The notes: generated by a model from the letters alone, not told the origin. A stretch of 64,000 bases of DNA from Spirosoma foliorum (GCF_014117325.1 NZ_CP059732.1:1054001-1118000), one strand, 5' to 3'; counted from the stretch's first letter, positions 51,870-62,904 are shown. Numbers and translations: made by a program.

Positions 51870-53201
51870 GTGAAGCAGCTAACTTTTTCCATCAGCCGTC
51901 TGGACGGGCGGCTGATGGTCTTCTTAATCAGTCTTTGGGCCATCTGTCGGGCAACGATAGCGACTGCTCACCCCATGCCGAATTCGGTTGTGCTGCTGAA
52001 TGTGCACGCCAATCGGATCGATGCCGAGCTGCAAATTCCGCTCGTTGAGTTGCAGTCGGCCTGGGGGCATGCTGTTAACGATTCGTCGGCAAGGTTGGTC
52101 GAACGACTGGGGCCACAATTGAGAGCCTATCTCAAAGCACATATTCGACCGCAAAGCCCTGACGGGCGTTTCTGGACGGTATCGGTTGGCGAACTGACCG
52201 CTCACGAAAGTCAGAATCCAATCAATGGAGTGTATCGCGAACTAACAGCCCAGGTGCAAATGATTCCTCCGGCGGGCGACGATGTGCGGCAGTTTACGTT
52301 CTTCTATGATGTAGTGTTGCATCAGGTAATGACCCATAAAATTCTGGTGTTGGTACGGCAGGATTGGGAGCGCGGTCAATTGGCCGAAAGCGAACCCGTT
52401 CAGGTGGGTACCATCAGTTTAGATATTGTCAATAACCGTATTCTGCCTTTGCCGATCAGTATTGAATCGGGTAGCCACTGGGCCGGTTTTACGGCGATGG
52501 TGAAGCTCGGCATGCAGCACATTGCGGAAGGAACCGACCATCTGCTGTTTCTACTTGTACTGTTGTTGCCTGCTCCGTTACTGGTAATTGGCCAACGTTG
52601 GGGCCGATTCGGGGGAGTTCGATATAGTTTGAAACGCTTGTTGCTGATTGTGACGGCCTTTACAGTGGGTCATTCTATCACGTTGCTGGCAGGCTCGTTG
52701 GGTTGGGTTCGCTTACCGTCGCAACCGGTTGAAATTCTGATTGCCGTATCGATTCTGGTATCAGCGGCTCATGCGGTTCGTCCACTATTTCCGGGTCGCG
52801 AAGCCTGGATTGCTGCTGGATTTGGCCTGATTCACGGGTTGGCGTTTGCCAGTACGCTGGCTAACCTCCAACTCGACGCTGGCCCAATGGCGCTGAGTAT
52901 TCTGGGCTTCAATCTGGGGATTGAGTTCATGCAAGTGTTTATCATTTTGCTGGTAATTCCGTGGTTAATACTGCTGAGCCGTACGCAATCGTACCGGGTT
53001 GTTCGATTGACCGGTGCTTTTCTGGCAGCCGTTGCCGCTATGGCCTGGGTGATTGAACGCATTACCGGACAAACTAACAGCCTGACCAGAGGAGTCGAAC
53101 AAATGGCTTCGTACGCTCCCTATGGGTTGGGTATATTGGCACTCATTGCCCTATGGCTCACCTGGCGAATGAAACGAACGAGCCAACTTCCTGTACTCTA
53201 G
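51870..53201 (+). CDS. HupE/UreJ_2-domain membrane protein
   Basis: A 443-residue protein with a signal peptide (about 1-34), a periplasmic N-terminal domain of about 170 residues (PMPNSVVLLNVHANRIDAEL), and a C-terminal HupE/UreJ_2 membrane domain of six or seven helices. The membrane domain is His-rich: LGMQHIAEGTDHLLFLLVL, TAFTVGHSITLLAGSLGW, FGLIHGLAFA. HupE/UreJ proteins are linked to nickel or cobalt supply. The start is GTG; an ATG at 51915 is possible but would shorten the signal peptide. It lies between DUF3500 and a TonB receptor. Confidence 0.82.
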   Translation: MKQLTFSISRLDGRLMVFLISLWAICRATIATAHPMPNSVVLLNVHANRIDAELQIPLVELQSAWGHAVNDSSARLVERLGPQLRAYLKAHIRPQSPDGRFWTVSVGELTAHESQNPINGVYRELTAQVQMIPPAGDDVRQFTFFYDVVLHQVMTHKILVLVRQDWERGQLAESEPVQVGTISLDIVNNRILPLPISIESGSHWAGFTAMVKLGMQHIAEGTDHLLFLLVLLLPAPLLVIGQRWGRFGGVRYSLKRLLLIVTAFTVGHSITLLAGSLGWVRLPSQPVEILIAVSILVSAAHAVRPLFPGREAWIAAGFGLIHGLAFASTLANLQLDAGPMALSILGFNLGIEFMQVFIILLVIPWLILLSRTQSYRVVRLTGAFLAAVAAMAWVIERITGQTNSLTRGVEQMASYAPYGLGILALIALWLTWRMKRTSQLPVL

Positions 53202-53295
53202 TACTATCCAATCCATTATTGACTCGTGGAGTTAGTGGACTTTTGCTAACTCCGGCATAAATCGGTCATTCGGCTGAATTGAATTGTTGTGACTA

Positions 53296-53330
53296 TTGGT
53301 GTACGGTAAACTAGACCAGTCGTACCTTTG
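53296..53330 (+). promoter_or_regulatory. Possible promoter of the TonB receptor gene
   Basis: TTG (53296-53298) and TAccTTTG (53323-53330) are 24 bases apart, slightly long for the Bacteroidota pattern. The start would leave a leader of about 80 bases. No riboswitch fold was recognised in it. Confidence 0.4.
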
Positions 53331-53417
53331 TACTTTACGTCTGCGTAGCTTGTCGACATCCATCATAGATTAGACTGTTTGCCGTCTGTGGAGTCGGAAT
53401 TATAGAGTTTATCTTTA

Positions 53418-55685
53418 ATGAAACTGAAAAATATACTCGTTACGCTGGTCGTGGGGCTTGTGTCAATCCAGGTTGCGTTTGCCCATTTGGGAAACATTGC
53501 CGGCATTGTTTACGATCAATCGACGCATTTGCCTTTGCGGAATGTATCGGTCCAGTTGACGGGTTTAGGTAAACTGGCGCTTACCGATGAACTGGGGCAA
53601 TTTCGCTTCACAAATCTCGTAGCCGCACCCTATAAAGTAGAGTTTTCGCACGTAGGCTTTCAGAGTCAGTTGGTTACGACAATTGTTGGTGATGATGAAA
53701 CTCTATTTCTTAAAATCTCGCTGATTAGTGCGCCTATTGAACTGAGTCAGGTGCAGGTATCGGCCACGCGGGCTCACGATCAGCAACTGATCAGTAGTCT
53801 GGATATTAAACTCCGCCCGATCACCAATTCGCAGGAGATTCTCCGCTCCGTACCCGGCTTATTTATCGGCCAACATGCCGGGGGAGGTAAAGCCGAACAA
53901 ATTTTTCTGCGTGGCTTTGACCTGGATCATGGTACCGATATTCGCCTGACAGTCGATGGTATGCCTGTCAATATGGTCTCGCATGCACATGGCCAAGGCT
54001 ATGCGGATTTACACTTTGTTATTCCCGAACTAGTAGAAGGCGTGGATTTTAAAAAAGGCCCTTACACCACCGATAAGGGCAATTTAGCAACGGCGGGCTG
54101 GGCTGATTTTCGAACGCGTACCGCCCTGGATAAAAGTTTTGCGAAGCTCGAAGTTGGCCAATACGATACCTATCGGGCCGTGGCGGGGATCGATTTGTTA
54201 GGGCAGGCTGGTCGAGACAAGAACCAATCGGCTTATCTGGCGTCGGAGTATTCCTATTCTAATTCGTACTTCGATAATCCTCAGCATTTCAAGCGGCTCA
54301 ACGTACTGGGTAAATATCATGGACACGTAGGAGCCAATACGAACCTGACGCTAACGGGCTCTACGTTCTGGAGCAAGTGGAATCATTCGGGACAAATTCC
54401 AGATCGGGCCGTTGAATCAGGCCTGACCGATTGGTTCGGCTCCATCGATCCAACTGAGGGAGGAGAAACGAGTCGTACCAATTTGAATGCCCAACTGGTA
54501 ACCGTAACGCCGAAAAACCATGTGATCAAGAATCAATTTTATTACAGCAATTACAATTTTGAGCTTTATTCCAACTTCACCTTCTTCCTCAAAGACACGG
54601 TGAACGGCGACCAGATTCGGCAGAAAGAGCATCGGAATTTGTTTGGCTACACTGGCAGTTATTCAACCCAGGCGCACATCGGGAAAACAAGCTGGACAAC
54701 AACGATCGGTGCCCAATATCGCCAGGATATCACGCACGGAACGGAATTGTCGCACACCAAAAATCGCGTTGAAACTCTAAATCCGATTCAACTTGGTAAT
54801 GTTAATGAAATCAATGCAGCCCTTTATGCCGATGAGCTGGTTCAAGTAACGAGCCGTTTCTCGGTGAATGCCGGGCTACGCGTTGATTACTTCCGGTCGC
54901 AATACGAAGATTTACTGGCTAGTCCTGTTACGACCAAACGGGCCACGCAGGCCATTGTGTCGCCTAAGCTAAACCTCTATTACACGGTTAATCCGAGCGT
55001 TCAATTTTACCTGAATACCGGCAAAGGCTTTCACTCCAACGATGCCCGCGTAGTAACGGCACAGAATGGACGCGAAATACTACCCGCAGCTTATGGGTCC
55101 GATTTAGGGGTCATTATCAAACCGTTACCCAACCTGTTGATCAATGCCGCAGCCTGGTATCTGTGGATGCAGCAGGAGTTTGTGTATGTGGGCGATGAAG
55201 GCGTGGTTGAACCTAGTGGGCGCTCGCGCCGAATGGGACTGGATTTGTCGGTCCGTTACCAGTTGACGAAAAGTTTGTATGCGGATGTGGATTTGAATAC
55301 CGCCAATCCTCGGTCGCTGGATGCCGAAGCAGGGCAAAACTACCTGCCCTTGGCCCCCGTATTTACCTCAACGGGTGGTTTATCCTTACAAACCAAGTAT
55401 GGACTAAGCGGTTCGTTACGGTATCGGTACATGGCCGATCGGCCTGCCAATGAAGATAATACGATTGTTGCCAAAGGCTATTTTGTAACCGATATGCAGC
55501 TGAACTATGCCCGAAAGCGATACACGCTTGGCCTATCGGCGCAAAATCTGCTAAATACCCGCTGGAAAGAAACGCAGTTTGCCACCGAAAGTCGGCTGAA
55601 AGGAGAAGCAGCTCCGGTAGAAGAGATTCATTTTACACCCGGCACCCCTTTCTTCGCCCGATTAAGTCTGACCTACTTCTGGTAG
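53418..55685 (+). CDS. TonB-dependent outer-membrane receptor
   Basis: A 755-residue receptor. A signal peptide (about 1-22) is followed by a carboxypeptidase-like regulatory domain (25-105: IAGIVYDQSTHLPLRNVSVQ), a plug (about 125-240: ITNSQEILRSVPGLFIGQHA) and a 22-strand barrel ending in F-W. The plug has a distinctive His-containing MVSHAHGQGYADLHFVIPE. It is TonB-energised. It is not a SusC (too short, no SusD neighbour). With DUF3500 and HupE upstream, the ligand is plausibly a metal or metal complex; this is inference. Confidence 0.93.
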   Translation: MKLKNILVTLVVGLVSIQVAFAHLGNIAGIVYDQSTHLPLRNVSVQLTGLGKLALTDELGQFRFTNLVAAPYKVEFSHVGFQSQLVTTIVGDDETLFLKISLISAPIELSQVQVSATRAHDQQLISSLDIKLRPITNSQEILRSVPGLFIGQHAGGGKAEQIFLRGFDLDHGTDIRLTVDGMPVNMVSHAHGQGYADLHFVIPELVEGVDFKKGPYTTDKGNLATAGWADFRTRTALDKSFAKLEVGQYDTYRAVAGIDLLGQAGRDKNQSAYLASEYSYSNSYFDNPQHFKRLNVLGKYHGHVGANTNLTLTGSTFWSKWNHSGQIPDRAVESGLTDWFGSIDPTEGGETSRTNLNAQLVTVTPKNHVIKNQFYYSNYNFELYSNFTFFLKDTVNGDQIRQKEHRNLFGYTGSYSTQAHIGKTSWTTTIGAQYRQDITHGTELSHTKNRVETLNPIQLGNVNEINAALYADELVQVTSRFSVNAGLRVDYFRSQYEDLLASPVTTKRATQAIVSPKLNLYYTVNPSVQFYLNTGKGFHSNDARVVTAQNGREILPAAYGSDLGVIIKPLPNLLINAAAWYLWMQQEFVYVGDEGVVEPSGRSRRMGLDLSVRYQLTKSLYADVDLNTANPRSLDAEAGQNYLPLAPVFTSTGGLSLQTKYGLSGSLRYRYMADRPANEDNTIVAKGYFVTDMQLNYARKRYTLGLSAQNLLNTRWKETQFATESRLKGEAAPVEEIHFTPGTPFFARLSLTYFW

Positions 55686-55836
55686 TTTCTAATTGTTATG
55701 ACAGAAGACTATTCCATTCCCAAAACGGGAGTGGAATCATAATTATGCGTTTGTGTTGATGTCGCGTAGCAACAGGATGTTTGTAGTTCAATAGTAACCT
55801 GACAGACCGAGGATACGGAAAAAACTGATTTAAACA

Positions 55837-55855
55837 GAGATTTCTCCGAAATCTC
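55837..55855 (-). terminator. Hairpin at the 3' end of the DUF5703 gene
   Basis: GAGATTTC-TCC-GAAATCTC forms an 8 bp stem just after the minus-strand stop, with a T-run about 10 bases further on. It is a weak terminator candidate. Confidence 0.4.
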
Positions 55856-55856
55856 A

Positions 55857-58151
55857 TTATGGCAAGATCACATCCCTCATCCGTTCCTGCGGGGTAACGT
55901 TTAAATTTTCCACCTTACCATTTACGACACGACCTTCTACGGTTGTATTGTAAGGAGCGTGTAACTTGAACGTTGCGTTCCAATCCTTAGGCCAGGCGGG
56001 GAGTAGCCGAATCGTTTTGCCATCGACTTGCATCAGCATTTCCTGCAAACCAATCATGGCCGAACCACCCCAGTTGTGGTCGGGTGTCCAGTCGAAGCCG
56101 GGTCCCCAGAATGTAGGGAAACGATGCGTTGAGTTCCTGAATTTTAGCTTGGTTAGTCGGGCGGCTTCGTCGGTAAGTCCTAGCCGGGCGGCAAAAATAT
56201 TGTGCTGCCGCCAACCGACGTGACTGCGGTATTTAACCACTAATGTGTCGTACGTCCAGGTATTGATGGCTACGTCCAGACCGGGTTTGCCAACGCCATA
56301 AATGCCCCACGGATAGACCGGATAGAGTTGAGGAGCTTCGGAATTCTGGATTCTGGCCCAGGCCAAAGCAGGAGCCAGCGTTTTATGCCCGTCATATTCC
56401 TGAAAGGGGAGAGGAGGAATACGTTTCAGCATCGTAGCCCATTTCTCCCGCTGTTTTGTATCAAGATACTTGCCGGGTAATTCCAGCATACGACCCAGAA
56501 TCACCTTCAGGGCAGAGATGACCGTAGCCGAATTATAGGTCATTTTATAGGTTTCGCAGGCCGACGTTGGGTACAGAATATAGTGCCCCTGCCCATCGAA
56601 TGGGCGAGTGCCCCGTTGGGCCGCCAATTGCCGATAATGCTCATCGTAAAACGTAAGGCAGCTTTCGATAAACGGAACATATTCGGTAATGTCGCGACCT
56701 TCGTACCGTTCGGTTTCCAGCATCATCAGGCAAAATTCAAATACGGTATCCCACTCATACTCCAGCCAGGCGTTGTACTCCATGCCAGGGTCATAGCCAT
56801 CAGGGCGTTTCGTCCCATATTCCATGATGTTGGGCAGACCGAAATTTTCGATTTGTTCGGTAAAACAAGCACCGTTATGCTGCCAATATACCTGACTCCG
56901 TAGTTCAGCGTTTTTCTGTGTTCTCAGATAAAAATCGAACTGCGGTTTCAGCATGTCGAAATCCCCGGTTTTCAACATTGGATGATACACCAATCGCTGA
57001 TTTTGAGCGGTCATGGTGCCTCCGCCCCACAATCGGAAATCGGGCGAATGGGCGTATTTATGATCAACATATTCGGGGTCGAAGGTGAACAGACCGCCGT
57101 TGAATTTTGTCGGCCATTTTCCGTAGGCATTACAGCCCAACTGGTAGCGAAACCGCTGATAATTTTGGGAGATGGCCATGACGGCTGTGTCTCTGCTGTC
57201 AAGTCGTATATAGCTTCGGTCCCAGAATTGACGCCACCACTCGCGGCTCTTTTGTCGAGCAGTTTTTTGAGTTTGGCTGGCATCGTTCATGATTTTGTTC
57301 AAACCGGCCTTCCAGTCATCCAGCGTATTGGTTTGGTCGACGTTGAGGCCAATTTCAATCGCTTGCGAACGTACGGGTTTTGTGGTTGTTATAGCCCAGG
57401 CTTTGAATGATAACTGAGCGTAAGTGCCAGTATCTGTACCAATTGGCTTCATGTTCTGGCCACGCATCAAGCCGCCAAACGTGTTGTTTTTTAAGGGATC
57501 AAACAGCTTGTCTTTTACCGAATCCATACCTTCCAGCCGGACGGTATGATCGAAAATGGTTTCCGCGTCGCTGCGATTACGGTGATAAAACAGAATGTCA
57601 TTGCCCTGAAAATCAATATCATCCTTTCGGGTTACTACGTCGAATTTCTGCGGAACCTTGTACGAGTTTGTTCGGAATTCAGTGCCTTGTACAACATGAT
57701 CTTTGTGGCGCCAGGATTCGTAAGCGGCCTTGATGCTAAGCGGTTTGGCACTTTGAACATCAACGTGCACAACGGGCCGAAACACGTCTACCCACAAATT
57801 CACCTGTACATTCCCTCCCCTTATCGTCACACCACCCTCGGCCAGTTTCAGCTCCTGTTTGAAATCGGTTCCGGTAAATGGATTGGGCGATAACCTCACT
57901 CGTACTCGCCCAAGTTTCAGCATGGCATTGTTCTCATCGAAGGTGCCGCTTCTGGACAGATAAAACAGGATGTCTCCTTTTTCCACCCATACATTCAGGC
58001 CAATATCGCCACCACCACAAGGCATCGATTCCGATGAGTTTTTGCTTTGACTCGTCCAGACCACATTGGCCATTTGATCCGGCGTAGATTGGGCGAACAA
58101 TTGTCCATAACCAGCGGAAATCAGCAACAGGACCCAGAGAATGTAGTTCAT
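55857..58151 (-). CDS. Secreted DUF5703-domain protein, likely glycoside hydrolase
   Basis: A 764-residue exported protein. Signal peptide MNYILWVLLLISAGYGQLFAQ, then the DUF5703 N-terminal beta domain (VVWTSQSKNSSESMPCGGGDIGLNVWVEKGD..., about 30-290) and an (alpha/alpha)6-barrel-like region (about 310-680) reminiscent of GH95/GH65-type clans, ending in a small beta domain. Such proteins occur in polysaccharide loci. It is divergent from an AraC regulator, which probably controls it and the GH95 gene. The ATG at 58151 gives the signal peptide. Confidence 0.82.
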   Translation of the reverse strand: MNYILWVLLLISAGYGQLFAQSTPDQMANVVWTSQSKNSSESMPCGGGDIGLNVWVEKGDILFYLSRSGTFDENNAMLKLGRVRVRLSPNPFTGTDFKQELKLAEGGVTIRGGNVQVNLWVDVFRPVVHVDVQSAKPLSIKAAYESWRHKDHVVQGTEFRTNSYKVPQKFDVVTRKDDIDFQGNDILFYHRNRSDAETIFDHTVRLEGMDSVKDKLFDPLKNNTFGGLMRGQNMKPIGTDTGTYAQLSFKAWAITTTKPVRSQAIEIGLNVDQTNTLDDWKAGLNKIMNDASQTQKTARQKSREWWRQFWDRSYIRLDSRDTAVMAISQNYQRFRYQLGCNAYGKWPTKFNGGLFTFDPEYVDHKYAHSPDFRLWGGGTMTAQNQRLVYHPMLKTGDFDMLKPQFDFYLRTQKNAELRSQVYWQHNGACFTEQIENFGLPNIMEYGTKRPDGYDPGMEYNAWLEYEWDTVFEFCLMMLETERYEGRDITEYVPFIESCLTFYDEHYRQLAAQRGTRPFDGQGHYILYPTSACETYKMTYNSATVISALKVILGRMLELPGKYLDTKQREKWATMLKRIPPLPFQEYDGHKTLAPALAWARIQNSEAPQLYPVYPWGIYGVGKPGLDVAINTWTYDTLVVKYRSHVGWRQHNIFAARLGLTDEAARLTKLKFRNSTHRFPTFWGPGFDWTPDHNWGGSAMIGLQEMLMQVDGKTIRLLPAWPKDWNATFKLHAPYNTTVEGRVVNGKVENLNVTPQERMRDVILP

Positions 58152-58395
58152 GATGGACAGGAAAGGAACTGAGAACAAAAATATATCGGCTGAATGGAAC
58201 GCAGATTTTTATGACTTTAAAGATCAAGTATGATTTATCAATTGTTGGCGTAGGCTTTACATTGACAAGATCATACACTAATCATAGCCGCACTGGCGGC
58301 TCGGAATCATAAAGATCAGCGTTCTATCATCATTAGTAAATCCACAATAACGGCTTTCTTTTGTCTAAATCCGACTTCTTAACTAGCTGCTGCGT

Positions 58396-59268
58396 ATGTT
58401 TGATACGATAAAAAGCCTGCAACTGAGTTTATTACACATGGGATTCATTCAGCTAGATGCCCGCTGGCAGTATGATAATGTGATTAGCCCTTTTTCACGA
58501 CTTTATCTGATTACAGCCGGAGAAGGCTGGGTTTTTCATAACAGGCAGAAGTTTATGCTTAAACCCGGCCATCTTTATCTGATTCCCCGGTTTACCTACA
58601 GCCGTTATCACTGCGATCAGTTTCTGGAACAATACTATATCAGTTTCTTCGATGAGTTGCGGGAGGGTTTGTCTATTTACGACCTTAAGTCAATGGCGTA
58701 TGAAGTACAGGCCGAACCAATTGACTACACATTAATGGACCGACTATTGGCCCAGAATCCGGATCGGGCCATTACGCAGTCTGACCCAAAGATCTACGAT
58801 AACCGACCCGAAGTCCTGTCGTTTAACCAACCCCAATCCAATCAGTCGATGAGCCAGTTTGTTGAAACGAATGGCATTCTATTACAGCTGTTTTCCCGTT
58901 TTCTGGGGGCTGAAAATGATCAGGATCAGCAGCGAGCGAAAGGCTTTCATCAGCTGGCTTCGATCTTACAATACATTGATAGTCACCTGCACGACAAATT
59001 AACGGTAGAGAAACTGGCCCATAATGCCCATTTAAACGCCGATTATTTCTCCCGCTTATTTCTGAGCATTGTGGGTATCCGGCCAATGGATTACATCATT
59101 AACAAACGCCTGGAGCGGGCGCAACTTCTGATGATGACCTCCTCAATGGCGCTGAAAACGGTTGCCGAATCGGTTGGCATTCCGAGTATTTACTACTTCT
59201 CCCGACTATTTAAACGTCGGTTTGGGGTGCCGCCCGGTCAGTATCGCGAAACCGCCTGGCAGATGTAA
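58396..59268 (+). CDS. AraC-family transcriptional regulator
   Basis: A 290-residue regulator with an N-terminal cupin sugar-sensing domain (LITAGEGWVFHNRQKFMLKPGHLYLIPRFT) and a C-terminal double HTH (VEKLAHNAHLNADYFSRLFL...LKTVAESVGIPSIYYFSRLFKRRFG). It lies between and probably controls the DUF5703 gene (divergent) and the GH95-esterase genes (downstream). Confidence 0.92.
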   Translation: MFDTIKSLQLSLLHMGFIQLDARWQYDNVISPFSRLYLITAGEGWVFHNRQKFMLKPGHLYLIPRFTYSRYHCDQFLEQYYISFFDELREGLSIYDLKSMAYEVQAEPIDYTLMDRLLAQNPDRAITQSDPKIYDNRPEVLSFNQPQSNQSMSQFVETNGILLQLFSRFLGAENDQDQQRAKGFHQLASILQYIDSHLHDKLTVEKLAHNAHLNADYFSRLFLSIVGIRPMDYIINKRLERAQLLMMTSSMALKTVAESVGIPSIYYFSRLFKRRFGVPPGQYRETAWQM

Positions 59269-59403
59269 ACCCAGGGCAATAGGATTCAGGGATTCATTCT
59301 ATGACGAAATTGCCCTGGCAGCGTCTAATGCCCCAGTGTATCGCAAAATCGAAACAAACAGCGCTTTTCAGTAGTCAGCTAAATTATACGTCTTTACCCT
59401 TCA

Positions 59404-61890
59404 ATGAAGAAATTACTAGTTTTACTAACGTCTCTCTGTACGGTATCCGCTCTTGCCCAAAATCCAGCTGCCTTAAAACTCTGGTACGATAAACCCGCCG
59501 ATCGTGTCTGGACCGATGCGCTGCCGGTTGGCAATGGTCGGTTGGGTGCTATGGTGTATGGAAACGTGACCAATGAGACCATTCAACTGAATGAAAGCAC
59601 CGTCTGGACGGGTAGCCCTAATCGGAACGATAACCCCGATGCGCTGGCTTCGCTCCCCGAAATCAGACGATTAGTCTTTGCTGGCCAGCAGGGAGAAGCC
59701 CAGAAACTGGCCGAGAAGACCATGCAGTCGAAGAAGTCGAATGGGCAGATGTTTCAGCCGGTGGGGAATCTACAACTGTACTTTCCGGGGCACGAAACCT
59801 ATACCAATTATTACCGGGAGCTGGATATCGAAAAGGCCATTGCAACCACCATGTATCAGGTGAATGGGGTGAATTATGTTCGCAATGTGTTTTCCTCTGT
59901 ACCAGCGCAAACGGTTGTTGTGCGGCTGTCGGCTGATAAGCCGGGGATGCTTTCGTTCACGGCAAGCTTATCGACCCTGCAAAAAAACGCGACGGTAATG
60001 GCCCGTAAAAATGAACTGATTCTGCACGGAATGACGGGGAGTCATGAAGGCGTGGAAGGCCAGGTCAAATTTGATGGAATTGCCCAAATTCAAACCGAGG
60101 GCGGTACAATATCCTCCACTGATTCGACCGTTCAGGTTCGTAACGCAACCTCGGCTTTCATCCTGATTTCTATTGCTACGAATTATGTCAATTACCATGA
60201 TCTGACCGCCGATGCCGTAAAACGGTCCAAGCAATACCTGACCAAAGCCAGCAAACAACCGTATCTGCAATTGCTGAATGAGCATATTCTGTCCTATCAA
60301 AAATATTTCAATCGGGTAAAGATTGATCTGGGAAGTTCGGAGGCTGTTCGAAAACCCACCGATGTCCGGTTGAAAGAATTTGCGTCGGCCAACGACCCGC
60401 AGTTGGTGAGTCTGTATTTTCAGTATGGCCGCTATTTATTGATTTCGTCGTCGCAACCTGATGACGCTTTACAAGCCAAAGACGGATTTCATAACCAGCC
60501 TGCCACGTTGCAAGGGCTCTGGAACGACCGTATGGACCCACCCTGGGACAGCAAGTATACGATCAACATCAACACCCAGATGAATTACTGGCCAGCCGAG
60601 AAAACGAACCTGAGCGAGATGCACGACCCGCTTTTGCAAATGGTGAAAGAACTGTCGGAAACCGGACCCGAAACGGCACGGGTAATGTACGGTTCGCGGG
60701 GTTGGCTGGCCCATCACAATACCGATTTATGGCGAATTACAGGCCCTGTCGATGCCATCTATTGGGGCGTCTGGAGTATGGGAGGGGCCTGGCTTTCCCA
60801 GCACTTGTGGGAGCGGTATCTGTATTCTGGCGATAAAAAATACCTGGCTGACATCTACCCGATTCTGAAAGGAGCCGCGACTTTTTTTGTCGATGATCTG
60901 GTCGAAGACCCCAAACGCAAATATCTGGTTATCAATCCGGGTACCTCACCCGAAAACGCGCCAGATTTCCGGAAAGGCATTTCGTTCGATGCGGGCTGTA
61001 CGATGGACAATCAGATTGTGTACGACATGCTGACCGTAGCGATGCGGGCCGCCAGACTCCTCCAAAAAGATGACCGATTTGTTGATACGCTACTTGCTGT
61101 TAGGCAGCGTTTGCCACCTATGCAAATAGGACAGCACGGCCAGCTGCAGGAATGGATCGACGATCTTGATGATCCGAAGGACAAACACCGACACATCTCG
61201 CATCTGTATGGTTTATTTCCTTCAGCTCAGATTTCGCCTTACCGAAATCCGGAATTGTTCAGTGCGGCCAAAACGACACTTATCCAACGTGGCGACATTT
61301 CGACGGGCTGGAGCATGGGTTGGAAAGTAAACTGGTGGGCACGGATGCAGGACGGCAATCATGCCTATAAATTGATTCAGAACCAGTTGACTCCCGTTGG
61401 TGTCAACGAAGGGGGAGGAGGGACTTACAACAATCTGTTCGATGCACATGCGCCATTCCAGATTGACGGGAACTTTGGGTGTACATCCGGGATCACCGAG
61501 ATGTTGATGCAGAGTCATGACGGTGCGTTACACCTGCTGCCAGCCTTACCCGACGGTTGGAAAGAAGGACGTATTTCGGGCTTGCGGGCGCGGGGTGGTT
61601 TCGAGATCGTTTCGCTGGAATGGAAAGAGGGCAAGGTGGCTAAGTTGATCATCAAGTCGAATCTGGGCGGTATTTGCCGGTTGCGTCTGCCCAATGCCTT
61701 AAGTGCCGACGGCCTGTCGCTCTTTTCGGCACAAGGGCTAAACCCAAACCCGTTTTATACCGTCGATGCGATTACGAAACCGCTTATTTCCCGCAGAATA
61801 TCGATCGTTCCACCAGTTCCCATTCAGGAAACACAGCTGGTTGATTTTGATACACAGGCTGGAAAAGTTTATACGCTGGTGAGTAAATAG
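59404..61890 (+). CDS. GH95-family alpha-L-fucosidase/galactosidase
   Basis: An 828-residue secreted enzyme with signal peptide ending SALAQ (about 19). The GH95 N-terminal beta domain starts [20 protein letters not shown], followed by the (alpha/alpha)6 barrel. The active-site asparagines are N388 and N390 in [12 protein letters not shown], and the aspartate is D688 in FQIDGNFG; these match the residues known in the family. It is an inverting hydrolase removing alpha-1,2-linked L-fucose or L-galactose from glycans. It is followed by two SGNH hydrolase genes that could remove acetyl groups from the same glycans. Confidence 0.93.
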   Translation: MKKLLVLLTSLCTVSALAQNPAALKLWYDKPADRVWTDALPVGNGRLGAMVYGNVTNETIQLNESTVWTGSPNRNDNPDALASLPEIRRLVFAGQQGEAQKLAEKTMQSKKSNGQMFQPVGNLQLYFPGHETYTNYYRELDIEKAIATTMYQVNGVNYVRNVFSSVPAQTVVVRLSADKPGMLSFTASLSTLQKNATVMARKNELILHGMTGSHEGVEGQVKFDGIAQIQTEGGTISSTDSTVQVRNATSAFILISIATNYVNYHDLTADAVKRSKQYLTKASKQPYLQLLNEHILSYQKYFNRVKIDLGSSEAVRKPTDVRLKEFASANDPQLVSLYFQYGRYLLISSSQPDDALQAKDGFHNQPATLQGLWNDRMDPPWDSKYTININTQMNYWPAEKTNLSEMHDPLLQMVKELSETGPETARVMYGSRGWLAHHNTDLWRITGPVDAIYWGVWSMGGAWLSQHLWERYLYSGDKKYLADIYPILKGAATFFVDDLVEDPKRKYLVINPGTSPENAPDFRKGISFDAGCTMDNQIVYDMLTVAMRAARLLQKDDRFVDTLLAVRQRLPPMQIGQHGQLQEWIDDLDDPKDKHRHISHLYGLFPSAQISPYRNPELFSAAKTTLIQRGDISTGWSMGWKVNWWARMQDGNHAYKLIQNQLTPVGVNEGGGGTYNNLFDAHAPFQIDGNFGCTSGITEMLMQSHDGALHLLPALPDGWKEGRISGLRARGGFEIVSLEWKEGKVAKLIIKSNLGGICRLRLPNALSADGLSLFSAQGLNPNPFYTVDAITKPLISRRISIVPPVPIQETQLVDFDTQAGKVYTLVSK

Positions 61891-61896
61891 ACCCGT

Positions 61897-61929
61897 AAAC
61901 CTATAAGGTTTTTGAGACCTTATAGGTTT
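61897..61929. repeat. Dispersed palindrome, copy 2
   Basis: Arms AAACCTATAAGGT (61897-61909) and complement (61917-61929). It is identical to the element at 42120-42152 except for one C-to-T change in the left arm. It lies 6 bases past the GH95 stop. Confidence 0.75.
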
Positions 61930-61947
61930 GTATAAATAAACTAGTCG

Positions 61948-62904
61948 ATGGAACGATACCGAACTTATCTAATTCGCTTTATTCTCCTTTTTCATTGCCT
62001 CTTTTTAGCCATCGTTATCCAGGCGCAAAACCCAACGCCTTTTCCTGAAGGGACTAAACGGATTCTGTTCCTGGGAAATAGTATTACGTATGCGGGGACC
62101 TATGTCACAGATGTGGAGTCGTATTTTGTTGCCCATTATCCTGGACAGTCGTACGAGTTTATTAATGTGGGATTGCCCAGCGAAACGGTGTCGGGTTTGA
62201 GTGAGCCGAATCACGCCGATGGCCGGTTTCCGCGCCCTGATCTACACGAACGATTGGTCAGAGTGCTGGACCAAACAAAGCCCGATGTCGTTTTTGCCTG
62301 CTATGGCATGAATGATGGAATCTATCTGCCGTTCGATGAAGCGCGCTTCCGACCTTATCGGGACGGGCAAAAATGGCTACATGCCGAACTGGAGAAAACG
62401 GGAGCAAAGCGAATTATTTTCCTGACGCCACCCGTTCACGATGATAAAAATCTGGGTACGCAAGGCTATAATCTTACGCTGGACAACTATTCTGAATGGC
62501 TGCTGGCGCAACGAGATTCCCTGAAATGGGAAGTAGCTGACATTCATTTCCCCATGACGCATTATCTGGAAGAAAAACGGAAAACCGACCCTTCGTTTAA
62601 GCTGGCCAACGATGGGGTCCATCCCGGCGACGAAGGTCATTGGCTCATGGCGAAAGCTATCCTAAACTATCTTGGTGAGAACGTTGCGAATGCGCCTAAT
62701 GTAAAATCGACTCTGTCTGTAAATCCTCGGGGCGAGGAAATTAGGAGTTTGATCGCTCAACGACAGTCTATTATGAAAGATGCCTGGCTTAGCTCTACCG
62801 GGCACAAACGTCCTGAAATGCGTCAGGGAATTCCAATGGCCGAAGCCCGACAGCGCTATGATGAACTGGAAACAAAAATTCGAGCTGCGGTAAACGGGAA
62901 GTAA
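61948..62904 (+). CDS. Secreted SGNH/GDSL hydrolase
   Basis: A 318-residue exported esterase. Signal peptide to about residue 26, then block I FLGNSITYAG with the nucleophile Ser, block III YGMNDGIY, and block V DGVHPGDEGH with the catalytic Asp-His. The C-terminal roughly 70 residues form an extra helical region. The likely role is deacetylation or other ester removal from plant or algal glycans together with GH95. It is 57 bases downstream of the GH95 gene. Confidence 0.9.
   Translation: MERYRTYLIRFILLFHCLFLAIVIQAQNPTPFPEGTKRILFLGNSITYAGTYVTDVESYFVAHYPGQSYEFINVGLPSETVSGLSEPNHADGRFPRPDLHERLVRVLDQTKPDVVFACYGMNDGIYLPFDEARFRPYRDGQKWLHAELEKTGAKRIIFLTPPVHDDKNLGTQGYNLTLDNYSEWLLAQRDSLKWEVADIHFPMTHYLEEKRKTDPSFKLANDGVHPGDEGHWLMAKAILNYLGENVANAPNVKSTLSVNPRGEEIRSLIAQRQSIMKDAWLSSTGHKRPEMRQGIPMAEARQRYDELETKIRAAVNGK

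Noticed and set aside
53331..53417. Riboswitch (for example cobalamin) in the leader of the TonB receptor gene
   Set aside because: The leader is only about 80 bases, with no B12-box-like or other conserved riboswitch core visible.
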